Shown: piece after piece, positions 26,790 through 36,327 of the stretch
Numbering within the stretch: the first letter of the stretch is position 1
Layout of the letters: each line of letters begins with the position of its first letter
Assembly (NCBI RefSeq): GCF_001547895.1
Contig: NZ_AP014627.1
Location: 3,227,501 to 3,291,500, forward strand
Direction: 5' to 3'
Length of the DNA stretch: 64,000 nt
Origin: Pseudomonas sp. Os17
Lineage (GTDB): Bacteria; Pseudomonadota; Gammaproteobacteria; Pseudomonadales; Pseudomonadaceae
The notes under the pieces: generated by a model
Seen by the model: only the letters and a program-made list of their open reading frames with translations
Database searches by the model: none
What the model was told of the DNA's origin: nothing
Program-made: the position numbers and the translations under genes

Positions 26790-27311
26790 ATGCAATCCCT
26801 TCGTTGCGTGAGTCTGGCGATGGCCGCCTTGCTGATGGCCGGGTGCACCAGCTTTACCGGTCAAAGCAGCCCGGAACTGTCGAAAAATGCCCGCTGGGGC
26901 GTGTTGCCGCTGGTCAACTATTCGCAGACGCCCCAGGCCGGCGAGCGCAGTGAGCAGATCCTGCTCAGCGTGCTCAGCAGTCGTGGCCTGCAACCCCAGG
27001 TCTACAGCGGCGCGCCGGGGCAGGGCGAGCCGGCCCTGCTGGACGATAGCGAACGTCTGGCCGGGGCCATGGACTGGGCCCGCGAGCAGAAGCTCGACTA
27101 TGTGGTGTCCGGCAGTGTCGAAGAGTGGCAGTACAAGAACGGCCTGGACGGCGAACCGGCAGTGGGCATCAGCCTGCGGGTCGTCGAGGCGGGCACGGGC
27201 AAGGTGCTGTGGAGCAACAGCGGCGCCCGTGCCGGCTGGTCGCGCGAGAGCCTGGCCGGTGCGGCGCAGAAGGTCCTCGACAAACTGGTCGGCGGCCTGC
27301 GGATCGAGTGA
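26790..27311 (+). CDS. pelC: PelC, outer-membrane lipoprotein of Pel export
   Basis: 173 residues, matching PelC (172 in P. aeruginosa). The signal peptide ends in a lipobox LLMAGC, so the mature protein is lipid-anchored to the outer membrane. PelC forms a dodecameric ring under the PelB barrel that funnels the positively charged polymer. The body has WGVLPLVNYSQTPQAGERSE and an EWQYKNG segment. ATG 26790 has AGAGGAG eight bases upstream. An upstream in-frame start would overlap pelB and spoil the signal. It is followed 5 bp later by pelD. Confidence 0.93.
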   Translation: MQSLRCVSLAMAALLMAGCTSFTGQSSPELSKNARWGVLPLVNYSQTPQAGERSEQILLSVLSSRGLQPQVYSGAPGQGEPALLDDSERLAGAMDWAREQKLDYVVSGSVEEWQYKNGLDGEPAVGISLRVVEAGTGKVLWSNSGARAGWSRESLAGAAQKVLDKLVGGLRIE

Positions 27312-27316
27312 CGGCC

Positions 27317-28687
27317 ATGAACTCTCCACACATGGACTACGCGCTGGCGCCCCGGGCCAGCGGTCCGGCGTCATGGCTGGAAACCTTCCTGGTGACCGCC
27401 CTGGTCATCGGCGTCGGCCTGTGGCTGGCGCCCCAGGACCCGCTGCAGGTGCAGGGCGAGTTTCCCTGGTCGGTGCTGGCGCCGCTGTTGCTGGGAGTGC
27501 GCTACGGCTTTGTCCGCGGTCTGATCAGCGCCAGCCTGCTGGTAGCGGCATTTTTCGTCCTGCGTCAGAACGGACTGCCGGGCTACGCCCAGATCGCGCC
27601 GTCCTACATCGTTGGCGTGCTGGTCTGCGGCATGCTGGTGGGCGAGGTGCGCGACCTGTGGGAGCGGCGGCTGCTGCGCTTGCAGATGGCCAACGAGTAT
27701 CGCCAGTACCGGCTCGACGACTTCACCCGGGCCCATCAGATTCTGCGGGTGTCCCACGATCGCCTGGAGCAGCGCCTGGCCGGCAGCGACCAGAGCCTGC
27801 GCAGCTCGTTGCTGGGGCTGCGTGAGCGGCTGCGGGCGGCGCCCAATGGCGACGATGCCCTGACCCTGCTGGCCGAGCCGGTGCTGACCCTGCTGGGCCA
27901 GTACGGTTCGTTGCGGGTCGCCGGGCTGTACCGGGTGCAACAGGGCGCCAGCGCGGCTCCCCAGCTGAGCCTGCTGGCCTCCATCGGCACCATGCCCGCC
28001 CTGGACGACAAGGACCTGCTGGTGCGCCTGTGCCTGGAGCGCGAGGAGCTGGTGAGCGTGCGCGAAGAGCTGCTCGACAGCGGCGGACAAGCCTCGGTGT
28101 CATCGTTGCAAGCCTGCATCCCGCTGGTGGACACCCAGGGGCAGGTGCTGGCGGTACTCGCGGTGCGGCAGATGCCGTTCTTCGCCTTCCAGGAACGCAC
28201 CCTCAGCCTGCTGGCCCTGCTGGCCGGGCACATCGCCGACTTGCTGCACGCCGATTCCCAGGTGTTGCAACTGCAGGACGCCGACAGTCAGCAGTTCACG
28301 CGCCAGCTCAAGCGTTCGCTGGTGGATGTCGAGCGCCACGGCCTGTCCGGCTGCCTCTATGCCTTCGAGCTGACCCAGCCCAACGACGAACTGACGCGGC
28401 TGTTCGAACGCAGTCAGCGCGGACTGGACCTGCACCTGAGCCTGGTCAACGACCGCGGGCACGGGCTGCTGCTGGTGCTCCTGCCCCTGACCAGCAGCGA
28501 GGGCGCCCAGGGTTATCTGGCGCGCCTGGGCAAGCTGGTGCACGAGCACTTCGGCATGAGCGTGGAACTGGCGAGCCTGGGGGTCAAGGTGTTGCCTTAT
28601 GACCTGGAGTCGGCCCGGCAACGGGATGGACTGCGTAACTTTCTGTACAACGAGTGTGGCCTGAATGATCAGCAAGTGGCTGTTTAG
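27317..28687 (+). CDS. pelD: PelD, inner-membrane c-di-GMP receptor
   Basis: 456 residues (455 in P. aeruginosa). Four hydrophobic segments occupy about residues 18-100, followed by a helical linker, a GAF domain (about 175-315) and a degenerate GGDEF domain. The c-di-GMP inhibitory-site motif is retained: RGLD with R368 and D371, plus R403 in YLARLG, aligning with R367/D370/R402 known to bind c-di-GMP. PelD activates polymerisation post-translationally when c-di-GMP is high. The protein lacks an active GGDEF sequence and so should not make c-di-GMP. Its end overlaps pelE by 23 bp. Confidence 0.94.
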   Translation: MNSPHMDYALAPRASGPASWLETFLVTALVIGVGLWLAPQDPLQVQGEFPWSVLAPLLLGVRYGFVRGLISASLLVAAFFVLRQNGLPGYAQIAPSYIVGVLVCGMLVGEVRDLWERRLLRLQMANEYRQYRLDDFTRAHQILRVSHDRLEQRLAGSDQSLRSSLLGLRERLRAAPNGDDALTLLAEPVLTLLGQYGSLRVAGLYRVQQGASAAPQLSLLASIGTMPALDDKDLLVRLCLEREELVSVREELLDSGGQASVSSLQACIPLVDTQGQVLAVLAVRQMPFFAFQERTLSLLALLAGHIADLLHADSQVLQLQDADSQQFTRQLKRSLVDVERHGLSGCLYAFELTQPNDELTRLFERSQRGLDLHLSLVNDRGHGLLLVLLPLTSSEGAQGYLARLGKLVHEHFGMSVELASLGVKVLPYDLESARQRDGLRNFLYNECGLNDQQVAV

Positions 28688-29654
28688 CGGAGCGCTGTTT
28701 TTCGAGGTCGGGAGCTGGGCCAGCCTGACGGCGCAGTTGCCCGACCTGCAGGTCGCGCTGCTGTATGCAATGAGTCACGCCATCGCCTGCGCGCTGCTCA
28801 CCGCGGCGGTCTGGCTGCTGCTGCCGGCGCGTTATCGGCGGCCGTTGCCCTGGAGCCCGCTGTTCATTTTCAGCCTGGCGTTCTTTGTTCCGCTGCTGGG
28901 TTCGGTCGGGGTGATCGCGGCGATCTTTCCGGCGTTGTACCTGCCGCGCAAGCGCGAGGTGCAGATGTGGCAGGCGGTGGGCATTCCCGACCTGCCGTTT
29001 CGCGCCCAGACCCAATTGCATTCGCCGACCTTCGGCGACAGCGGCTTGCAGGATGTGCTGCGCCACGCCCCGGACCCCGACCAGCGCCTGGCGGCGTTGC
29101 TCGCCACCCGCAGGATGCCGGGCAAGGAAGCGGTGCCGATTCTCAAGCTGGCCCTGGGCGACCCCAGCGACGATGTGCGCCTGCTGGCGTATTCGATGCT
29201 CGACAAACAGGAAACCGACATCAACCAGCGGATCCAGGCGTCGCTTGCGCAGTTGCCCGGTGCGGCGCCGAAGAAGGCCGGCGCCTTGCACGCGACCCTG
29301 GCGCGCTGGTACTGGGAGCTGGCTTACCTGGGGCTGGCCCAGGGCAGCGTGCAGCAGCACGTGCTGGGCCAGGCCGGTGAACATGCCGAACTGGCGCTGC
29401 AGGCGGGCGAGGGCGGCGAACTGCTGTTGCTGGCCGGACGCATCGCCCTTGAACGCGGCGATATCGGCAAGGCCCGGCTGCACATGCACCAGGCCCAGGA
29501 GGCGGGCATGGACCCGGGCAAGGTCTTGCCGTTCCAGGCCGAGATCGCCTTTGAAAGTGGCAACTATGCCGAGATTCCCGGGCTGTTGAAGAGCCTGCCG
29601 CCGCAAATGCAGCAACGTCCGCCCTTTGCCGGGCTGGTAAGGACCTGGACATGA
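28665..29654 (+). CDS. pelE: PelE, inner-membrane TPR protein
   Basis: 329 residues. Two membrane segments are near the N-terminus (about 20-45 MSHAIACALLTAAVWLLLPA and 58-85 LFIFSLAFFVPLLGSVGVI). A cytosolic helical TPR-like C-terminal region (LAALLATRRMPGKEAVPILK, LLLLAGRIALERGDIGKARL) follows. PelE helps PelD recruit the glycosyltransferase PelF to the inner membrane. The start overlaps pelD by 23 bp and its stop overlaps pelF in ATGA, indicating tight translational coupling. Confidence 0.92.
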   Translation: MISKWLFSGALFFEVGSWASLTAQLPDLQVALLYAMSHAIACALLTAAVWLLLPARYRRPLPWSPLFIFSLAFFVPLLGSVGVIAAIFPALYLPRKREVQMWQAVGIPDLPFRAQTQLHSPTFGDSGLQDVLRHAPDPDQRLAALLATRRMPGKEAVPILKLALGDPSDDVRLLAYSMLDKQETDINQRIQASLAQLPGAAPKKAGALHATLARWYWELAYLGLAQGSVQQHVLGQAGEHAELALQAGEGGELLLLAGRIALERGDIGKARLHMHQAQEAGMDPGKVLPFQAEIAFESGNYAEIPGLLKSLPPQMQQRPPFAGLVRTWT

Positions 29655-31183
29655 AAAGCGCCGTCGACCCGACCCCCATTGCCGATGTCTGCCTGCTCCT
29701 CGAAGGCACCTGGCCCTATGTGCGCGGTGGCGTCTCCAGCTGGATCCACCAGATGATCCTCGGCCTGCCGCAGTTGACCTTTTCCGTGCTGTTCATCGGG
29801 GGCCAGCGTGAAGCCTATGGCCAGCGCCGCTATGAGATTCCGGCCAACGTGGTGCACATCGAGGAGGTCTACCTGGAGGAGGCGTGGCGCAACCCCAGGC
29901 ACAAGCGCGTGGCCCACAGCGCCTCGCTGGAAGAGCTGAGCAACCTTTACCGGTACCTGCACAACCCGGAGAAACCGCCCGCCGAGCTGGGTATCCGCGT
30001 GCTCGATTCCCTGGCCCAGGCGCGGATCACCCTGGACGACGTGCTCTACAGCCGCCCCAGCTGGGAGGCGCTGACCGAAGGCTACGAGCAGCATTGCGCC
30101 GATCCGTCCTTCGTCAATTACTTCTGGACCCTGCGCACCATGCAGTCGCCGCTGCTGATGCTGGCCGCCGCGGCCCGGCGCATGCCGCGGGCCCGGGTCC
30201 TGCACTCGATTTCCACCGGCTACGCCGGGCTGGTGGGCTGCCTGCTCAAGCAGCTGTGGGGCTGCCAGTTCCTGCTCAGCGAGCACGGCATCTACACCAA
30301 GGAACGCAAGATCGACCTGGCCCAGGCCAGCTGGATCGCCGAAAGCAGCAACCAGGCGCTCAACGACAGCATGGACAGCGGTTCGGGCTATATCCGCATG
30401 CTCTGGGTGCGCTTTTTCGAGCGCATCGGTCATCTGGTCTACGAGAGCGCCGACCAGATCATTGCCCTGTACGACGGCAATCGCCAACGGCAGATCAAGG
30501 ACGGCGCGCCGCCGGAGCGCACCCAGGTGATTCCCAACGGCATCAACCTGCAGCTCTGGACCCAGGCCCTTGAGTCCCGTGCCGCCGGCATCGCGCCGGT
30601 GGTCGGGCTGATCGGCCGGGTGGTGCCGATCAAGGACGTGAAGACCTTCCTGCGGGCCATGCGCGGCGTGGTCAGCGTCATGCCCCAGGTGGAGGGCTGG
30701 ATCGTCGGCCCGGAAGAGGAGGACCCGGAGTACGTCGCCGAGTGTCGCAGCCTGGTGGCCAGTCTCGGCCTGGAACAGAAGGTGCTGTTCCTCGGCTTCC
30801 AGAAAATCCAGGACATCCTGCCGCAACTGGGCCTGATGGTCCTGACCTCCATCAGCGAGGCCCAGCCGCTGGTGATTCTCGAAGCCTGGGCCGCCGGCAC
30901 GCCGGTGGTCAGCAGCGACGTCGGCTCCTGCCGGGAGCTGATCGAGGGCGGCGCAGCGGCCGACCGCGATCTGGGACTGGCCGGGGAGGTGGTGGCGATC
31001 GCCGATCCCCAGGCCACGTCCCAGGCGATCATCGATCTGCTGCGCAGCCCCGAACGCTGGCAGTCGGCCCAGGCCGCCGGCCTGGCACGGGTGCACCGCT
31101 ACTACAGCGAAACCCTGATGATCGAGCGCTATCGCACGCTGTATGACAACGCCATGGGCGCCACACACAAGGAGGCTGGGTAA
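29651..31183 (+). CDS. pelF: PelF, GT4 glycosyltransferase that polymerises Pel
   Basis: 510 residues, a soluble GT4-family enzyme. The N-terminal motif WPYVRGGVSSWIHQMILGLP is the acceptor-side glycine loop. The donor side has VIPNGINLQLW, GLIGRVVPIKDVKTFL and the E-x7-E signature EAQPLVILE. PelF uses UDP-sugars to build the polymer in the cytoplasm. It has no membrane segments and depends on PelD/PelE/PelG for location. It starts in ATGA overlapping the pelE stop and ends directly at the pelG ATG. Confidence 0.94.
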   Translation: MKSAVDPTPIADVCLLLEGTWPYVRGGVSSWIHQMILGLPQLTFSVLFIGGQREAYGQRRYEIPANVVHIEEVYLEEAWRNPRHKRVAHSASLEELSNLYRYLHNPEKPPAELGIRVLDSLAQARITLDDVLYSRPSWEALTEGYEQHCADPSFVNYFWTLRTMQSPLLMLAAAARRMPRARVLHSISTGYAGLVGCLLKQLWGCQFLLSEHGIYTKERKIDLAQASWIAESSNQALNDSMDSGSGYIRMLWVRFFERIGHLVYESADQIIALYDGNRQRQIKDGAPPERTQVIPNGINLQLWTQALESRAAGIAPVVGLIGRVVPIKDVKTFLRAMRGVVSVMPQVEGWIVGPEEEDPEYVAECRSLVASLGLEQKVLFLGFQKIQDILPQLGLMVLTSISEAQPLVILEAWAAGTPVVSSDVGSCRELIEGGAAADRDLGLAGEVVAIADPQATSQAIIDLLRSPERWQSAQAAGLARVHRYYSETLMIERYRTLYDNAMGATHKEAG

Positions 31184-32554
31184 ATGGCCGGCATCGGTTT
31201 CGAACTGCGCAAGATTCTCTCCCGCGACTCCTACACCGCGACCCTGCATGCCTATGTCTACGCCGGCCTGATCAGTTCCGGGCCCTGGGTGCTGTCGATT
31301 CTCAGCGTGATGCTGGTGGGGGTGATCAGCCTCGGGCTGGTGGTGCCGGAGGTGCTGATCCGCCAGTTTCTGATCACCGTGACCTACCTGATGGCCACCT
31401 CGCTGATCCTCACCGGCGGCTTGCAGCTGTTTTTCACCCGTTTCGTCTCCGACCGCCTGTTCGAGCGCAAGTACGAGCAGATCCTGCCGAACCTGATCGG
31501 TGTGCTGTTGCTGGTGACCCTGGGCTCCGGCGTGCTGGGCATCCTGCTGCTGGTCACCCTGTTCGACCAGCCGCTGATCTACCGCCTGATGACCCTGGCC
31601 AACTTCGTGGTGCTGTGCAATCTGTGGCTGGTGATCATCTTCCTCTCGGGGATGAAGGCCTATAACCGCATCCTGCTGGTGATGCTGGCGGGCTACGCAC
31701 TGATGGTGGGCAGCGCGTTCTTCCTGCGGCACATGGGCATGGAAGGGCTGCTGCTGGCGTTGTTGCTGGGGCACAGCTCGCTGCTGTTCCTGTTCCTGTA
31801 CGACATCCTGCGCGAGTACCGCGCGGAAAAGCTGGTGGCCTTCGACTTCCTCGACCGCCGCCAGGTGTTTGTCAGCCTGCTGCTGACCGGGCTTTGCTAC
31901 AACCTGGGGATCTGGATCGACAAGTTCATCTTCTGGTTCAACCCGGACACCTCCAGCCAGGTGATCGGGCCGCTGCGGGCGTCGATTCTGTATGACCTGC
32001 CGATCTTCCTCGCCTACCTGGCGATCATTCCCGGCATGGCGGTGTTCCTGGTGCGGATCGAAACCGACTTCGCCGAGTGGTACGACCGGCTGTTTCGCGC
32101 CGTGCGCGACGGCGAAACCCTGCAGCACATCGGTTCGCTGAAAGCCGAGATGACCTTCTCGATCCGCCAGGGCCTGCTGGAAATCTGCAAGGTCCAGGGC
32201 CTGACCGTGGTCCTGCTGTTTCTGTTCGGGCCGCGCCTGCTGGAGTGGCTGGGGATGTCCAGCTACTACCTGCCGCTGTTCTACATCGACCTGATCGGAG
32301 TGAGCATCCAGGTGGTGTTCATGGCGATCCTCAACGTGTTCTTCTACCTCGACAAACGGGCGATCGTGCTGGAGCTGTGCCTGTTCTTCGTCGCCCTCAA
32401 CGCCGGGTTGACCCTGCTCAGCCTGCACCTGGGACCGAGCTACTTCGGCTATGGCTTCACCTTGTCGCTGCTGGTCTGCGTGCTGCTGGGACTGGCGCGG
32501 TTGTCGACGGCGCTGGATGACCTGGAGTACGAGACCTTCATGCTCTCGCGTTGA
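31184..32554 (+). CDS. pelG: PelG, polytopic inner-membrane Pel transporter component
   Basis: 456 residues with about twelve hydrophobic segments, beginning MAGIGFELRKILSRDSY, the hallmark N-terminus of PelG. It belongs to the polysaccharide transporter (MOP/PST-like) superfamily. It is thought to move or guide the growing polymer across the inner membrane with PelD, PelE and PelF. Its ATG follows the pelF TAA with no spacing. It is the last pel gene. I see no strong terminator in the next 100 bases. Confidence 0.93.
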   Translation: MAGIGFELRKILSRDSYTATLHAYVYAGLISSGPWVLSILSVMLVGVISLGLVVPEVLIRQFLITVTYLMATSLILTGGLQLFFTRFVSDRLFERKYEQILPNLIGVLLLVTLGSGVLGILLLVTLFDQPLIYRLMTLANFVVLCNLWLVIIFLSGMKAYNRILLVMLAGYALMVGSAFFLRHMGMEGLLLALLLGHSSLLFLFLYDILREYRAEKLVAFDFLDRRQVFVSLLLTGLCYNLGIWIDKFIFWFNPDTSSQVIGPLRASILYDLPIFLAYLAIIPGMAVFLVRIETDFAEWYDRLFRAVRDGETLQHIGSLKAEMTFSIRQGLLEICKVQGLTVVLLFLFGPRLLEWLGMSSYYLPLFYIDLIGVSIQVVFMAILNVFFYLDKRAIVLELCLFFVALNAGLTLLSLHLGPSYFGYGFTLSLLVCVLLGLARLSTALDDLEYETFMLSR

Positions 32555-33115
32555 GGCTCGGCAGAGCAGGGCCGGCGCCACTCCCCTCCGCGGCGTGAGG
32601 CCTTTGAGTCACCGGCCTGGATCCCTGGCCAGCGCTAGCGTCTCACCCGGTGCTTTCACGGGCTGGAGAGCCCGCGAGCTGCCAGCGGGGCGCTGGGCCA
32701 GGGTTATGAACAAGGATCTGCCAAGGCTCACCCGCATTGGCCGCGGCCGCCGCGTCACTGTCCAGCAGCGCGCCGAGGCTGAACTGTTCGCCATTGGCCT
32801 CACTGATCGCCAGGTCGCAGCGCAACGGCGAGCGTCCGAGGTATTCGTGCACCCCATGCCCGCGCCTGCGCAGCAGAGGCGTGGGCTGGCACCCCGGTAT
32901 CAGTGGTCGGCAATAAAAAGCGGAGCCTACCTAGGGGGGGTGAAATGACTGGCGAAAGTACATAACCCCTTCGATCGACGCAAAAGCTGCTCCAGCTCAT
33001 GGCGATCAGCGGCTCGATTCGCTTGAATACGCGCCCTCGCGTCGCCTGGCCAAACAATAGAGGGGCGCCAGAGCGCAGCCCAAACATACAACGCACTACT
33101 TCGAAAGGACTCGGC
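32555..33115. other. Intergenic region between pelG and the SulP gene
   Basis: No intact gene. It includes a minus-strand protein-like fragment (32643-32852, separate entry) and the leader of the SulP gene, with AAGGA before 33116. Composition is GC-rich apart from the last 200 bases. Confidence 0.5.
32643..32852 (-). pseudogene. Possible gene remnant, 69 residues
   Basis: A GTG-start frame begins HEYLGRSPLRCDLAISEANG and continues with SLGALLDSDAAAAANAGEPW, which looks more like real protein than the usual antisense frames. There is no ribosome-binding site, and the frame has no conserved start or end. Could be a decayed gene piece or chance. Confidence 0.22.
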
Positions 33116-34807
33116 ATGTCGTTATCGCGCTGTCTATCTGGCCTGTCCAACTTGTTGCACTACCGCCGCGAATGGTTCCGCGCCGACCTGCGGGCCGGGT
33201 TGTCCGTGGCGGCAATCCAGATCCCGATCGCCATCGCCTATGCACAGATTGTCGGCCTGCCGCCGCAGTACGGGCTGTACGCCTGTGTGCTGCCGATGGT
33301 CGTCTATGCCTTGATCGGCAGCTCGCGGCAACTGATGGTCGGTCCCGATGCCGCCACCTGCGCCATGCTCGGCGGGGCCGTGGCGCCTTTGGCCATGGGC
33401 GATCTGCAGCGAACCGTCGAATTGTCGATGATCGTCACCGTGCTGGTGGGCCTGATGCTGATCGCCGCCGGGATCGCCCGGGCGGGCTTTATCGCCAGCT
33501 TTTTCTCGCGGCCGATCCTCATCGGCTACCTCAACGGCATCGGTCTGAGCCTGATCGCCGGGCAAATGGGCAAGGTGGTGGGCTTCAAGATCGAAGGCGA
33601 CGGCTTCATTCTCGGGCTGGCGGACTTTCTCCAGCGTCTGGGGGAAATCCACGGCCTGACCCTGGCCGTTGGCCTGGCCAGCCTGGGCCTTCTGATCTGG
33701 CTGCCGCGACGCTACCCGCGGCTGCCGGCGGCGCTGCTGACGGTGGCGCTGTTCACCTTGCTGGCCGGGCTATTGGGCTTCGACCGCCTCGGAGTGGCGA
33801 TCCTCGGGCATGTGCCGGCCGGGATTCCCGAGTTGTCCTGGCCCAAGACCAGCCTGGAGGAAAGCAAGAGCCTGCTGCGCGACGCGCTGGGCATCGCCAC
33901 CGTGAGCTTTTGCAGCGCCATGCTCACTGCCCGCAGCTTCGCCGCGCGCCATGGCTACGCGATCAACGCCAACCATGAGTTCATCGCCCTGGGCCTGAGC
34001 AACCTGGCGGCCGGCGCCTCCCAGGGCTTTGCCATCAGCGGCGCGGATTCGCGTACCGCGGTCAACGACATGGCCGGAGGCAAGAGCCAGTTGGTGGGCA
34101 TCATCGCCGCCCTGGCGATCGCGCTGATTCTGCTGTTTTTCACCGCGCCCATGGCGTGGATTCCGCAGCCGGCCCTGGGCGCGGTGCTATTGATGGCGGG
34201 CTGGGGCTTGCTCGACGTCAAGTCCCTGAAGCAAATCTACCGGCTCAGCCGCTTCGAGTTCTGGCTGTGCCTGCTGACCACCGTCAGCGTGCTGGGGCTG
34301 GGCGTGCTGCCGGGCATCATGTTCGCCGTGACCCTGGCCATCCTGCGCCTGCTGTACAGCATCTACCAACCCACCGACGCGGTGCTGGGCTGGATGCCGG
34401 GCATCGAAGGCCAGGTGGATATCAGGCAATACCCGCAAGCGCGCACGGTGCCCGGCCTGGTGGTGTATCGCTTCGACGACGCGATCCTGTTCTTCAACGC
34501 CGACTACTTCAAGATGCGCCTGCTCGACACCGTGCAGCGCGAGAGCGAAGCCGAGGTGGTGCTGTTCGATGCCGAGGCGGTGACCGATATCGATGTCAGC
34601 GGCATCGCGGTGCTGCGGGAAATCCGCGAGACCCTGGCCGCCCAAGGCATCTACTTCGCGATCGCCCGTGCTCGCGGCACTTTCCTGGCGATGCTGGAAC
34701 GCTCGGGGATGACCCGGGAAATGGACAGCCAGTTGCTGTTCGGTTCGGTGCGTTCGGGGATCAGGACCTACCGCATATGGCGCAACAGCATGCGCGGCAA
34801 GCAATGA
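33116..34807 (+). CDS. SulP-family anion transporter with STAS domain
   Basis: A 563-residue inner-membrane protein. The SulP core has about 12-14 membrane segments with the family motifs AIQIPIAIAYAQIVGLPPQYGLYA and MVGPDAATCAML near the N-terminus, and FAISGADSRTAVNDMAGGKSQ later. The C-terminal STAS domain (about residues 440-550) includes LFDAEAVTDIDVSGIAVL. SulP proteins carry sulphate, bicarbonate or dicarboxylates. No carbonic anhydrase or cys gene is adjacent to tell which. ATG 33116 has AAGGA at good spacing; a longer frame from 32999 lacks this. Confidence 0.9.
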   Translation: MSLSRCLSGLSNLLHYRREWFRADLRAGLSVAAIQIPIAIAYAQIVGLPPQYGLYACVLPMVVYALIGSSRQLMVGPDAATCAMLGGAVAPLAMGDLQRTVELSMIVTVLVGLMLIAAGIARAGFIASFFSRPILIGYLNGIGLSLIAGQMGKVVGFKIEGDGFILGLADFLQRLGEIHGLTLAVGLASLGLLIWLPRRYPRLPAALLTVALFTLLAGLLGFDRLGVAILGHVPAGIPELSWPKTSLEESKSLLRDALGIATVSFCSAMLTARSFAARHGYAINANHEFIALGLSNLAAGASQGFAISGADSRTAVNDMAGGKSQLVGIIAALAIALILLFFTAPMAWIPQPALGAVLLMAGWGLLDVKSLKQIYRLSRFEFWLCLLTTVSVLGLGVLPGIMFAVTLAILRLLYSIYQPTDAVLGWMPGIEGQVDIRQYPQARTVPGLVVYRFDDAILFFNADYFKMRLLDTVQRESEAEVVLFDAEAVTDIDVSGIAVLREIRETLAAQGIYFAIARARGTFLAMLERSGMTREMDSQLLFGSVRSGIRTYRIWRNSMRGKQ

Positions 34808-35061
34808 AGCAGAGGACGCTGAGCGGCACGCAGGCCACCGCCGGCGTGCCGATGGCGCCGAAGCGCAGGGCCCGGCTATTGACGCTCAGCGCCACCTGGG
34901 CGCCGTAAGTGCCCCCTCGATGGCGACCCGGGTCGGCCCGGCCCATTCGCTGCTGCCCCCCGGCGTACCGCCCGCTGCGGCGGTTGCCAGAAGCGGGCAG
35001 GACCGGGAAATCGGCTCTGCGGGCATGCGCCAGGTTCAAGAGAGAAGAGGGCGGCCGTGGG

Positions 35062-35829
35062 TCAGGGCGCGTCGAAGTAGGATTTTCGTATTCTCTCCAG
35101 CGAGCCGTCCTTGCGCAGCGCCTCGACCGCCGCGCTCAGCTTGCGTACCAAGGCCGCATCGCAGTCTCGGGAGCAGGCCAGGTACAGATCGCTGCTCATG
35201 AAGGCCGGACTGACCTGCAGCGGTTGAGTTGACACCTTGCGCCAGATGCTTTGGGTTTCGGGAATGCCGTTGAACCAGGCGTCGACCCGTCCCATCAGCA
35301 GCAATTGCGCCGGGTTCTCGCCAATTTCAAACGGATAGATCTGGTTGTCGCTAAAGCCTTCGGCCCGGAGCTTCTGCTCTTGGGCGCTGCCTCGGCCAAC
35401 GGCGATCCGGGCATAGGTTTCCCGCGCCTGCTGCAGGGTTTCCACGCGCTTGTGGAGGCTGAAGAAGGCTCGGTCCATGGTCATGATGGGCGCGATCCAG
35501 GTGTAATCGGCCTCTCTTTCCGGCGTGCGGGTCAGGGGAATGATCAGCTTGTCGACGCCCTTGCGCACGCTTTGCTGGGCGCGTGCCCAAGGCACTTGCA
35601 CAAAGTTCAGCGCATATCCGGCCCGGGTCGCCGCTTTCAGTGTCACGTCGCCGACGATGCCATGCAGGCCGGACTGGTCCAGCATCGATAAAGGCGGCGC
35701 TTCGGCAAAGTACAGGTCGACGCTACGGGGCTCTGCGCCAGACACCGAGGGCATCCAGACCACCGCCGCGAGCAGCGTCGTCAGGATCAGCGCCCCCCAC
35801 TGGCGCAACGATTGACTCACTTGAGTCAT
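35062..35829 (-). CDS. Periplasmic solute-binding protein, family 3
   Basis: A 255-residue protein with signal peptide (LILTTLLAAVVWMPSVSGA, cut near residue 32) and one SBP_bac_3 domain: VDLYFAEAPPLSMLDQSGLHGIVGDV, WARAQQSVRKGVDKLIIPLTRT, and ending LERIRKSYF. This family binds amino acids for ABC importers or sensors. No ABC permease or ATPase gene is next to it, so it is an orphan. Such orphan copies are common in pseudomonads. A cysteine pair (CSRDC) near residue 220 may form a disulphide. Substrate unknown. Confidence 0.87.
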   Translation of the reverse strand: MTQVSQSLRQWGALILTTLLAAVVWMPSVSGAEPRSVDLYFAEAPPLSMLDQSGLHGIVGDVTLKAATRAGYALNFVQVPWARAQQSVRKGVDKLIIPLTRTPEREADYTWIAPIMTMDRAFFSLHKRVETLQQARETYARIAVGRGSAQEQKLRAEGFSDNQIYPFEIGENPAQLLLMGRVDAWFNGIPETQSIWRKVSTQPLQVSPAFMSSDLYLACSRDCDAALVRKLSAAVEALRKDGSLERIRKSYFDAP

Positions 35830-36168
35830 GGCAGTAACTCAACAAACAGTGGCATTTCATGCTCTCGGATTAACGCTGCGTATTCGACACCTGCAAAGAC
35901 CGACCCGCAACGACCTGCAAAACGTGCCGCCAAGATTAGAGGGTTATGTGCAGAGATGGACGGATTTGCCGGATTATTTTGACCGCTGATCGCCATCACG
36001 GTTCAGGGCCGACGCCAGCGGTGAGGGCCGCGACGGGCAGGCGCTGACACTCGGGTTGCACAGCTGTGGGCAGCGCCCCATCCATCGCCCCCCGGCTTGT
36101 CCTGCCCGGGCCCCGTTCCCGCTGCACGCGCGGCCCGGGCCTGCGGGGCATTTGCGGGACAGCCTTAA

Positions 36169-36182
36169 GTTTTAGTTAAAAC
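36169..36182. promoter_or_regulatory. Inverted repeat, candidate FitG site
   Basis: GTTTTA-GT-TAAAAC: perfect 6-bp arms and 2-bp spacer, about 150 bp upstream of fitA. AT-rich dyads of this kind are typical LysR operator cores, and FitG is the locus's own LysR activator. The pairing is inference. Confidence 0.4.
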
Positions 36183-36193
36183 GCTTTAATCAA

Positions 36194-36212
36194 ACTGCTG
36201 ATTATCATTCGC
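36194..36212. promoter_or_regulatory. Fur-like box upstream of fitA
   Basis: Read on the minus strand the site is GCGAATGATAATCAGCAGT, matching the 19-bp Fur consensus at 13 positions including the whole AATGATAATCA core. It lies 116 bp before fitA. Suggests iron control, untested here. Confidence 0.4.
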
Positions 36213-36327
36213 AATTGGCTGACTCAGACTGCGTTCGTGCCTCCACGCTCCCCGGAGCCAGCAACGAGCGGTTTATGCCAGTCAATATTGCACCCTCCCG
36301 CAGCCTGTCTTCAGCGGACGCGCCGCT

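Larger units (their letters stand above)
35830..36327. promoter_or_regulatory. Upstream region of the fit locus
   Basis: About 500 bp without a gene. The stretch 36155-36225 is strikingly AT-rich against its surroundings. It carries a perfect inverted repeat (36169-36182) and a Fur-like box (36194-36212). This is the likely promoter/operator of fitA. No credible -10/-35 pair can be fixed by eye. Confidence 0.5.

Noticed and set aside
20146..32581. Very long minus-strand frames (20146-23217, 23045-26698, 29564-32581) opposite pel
   Set aside because: The plus strand holds complete pelA-G with conserved motifs; the minus frames are codon-bias shadows.
34808..35061. Short frames between the SulP gene and the solute-binding protein
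   Set aside because: Under 300 bp, no ribosome-binding site and no protein-like sequence.
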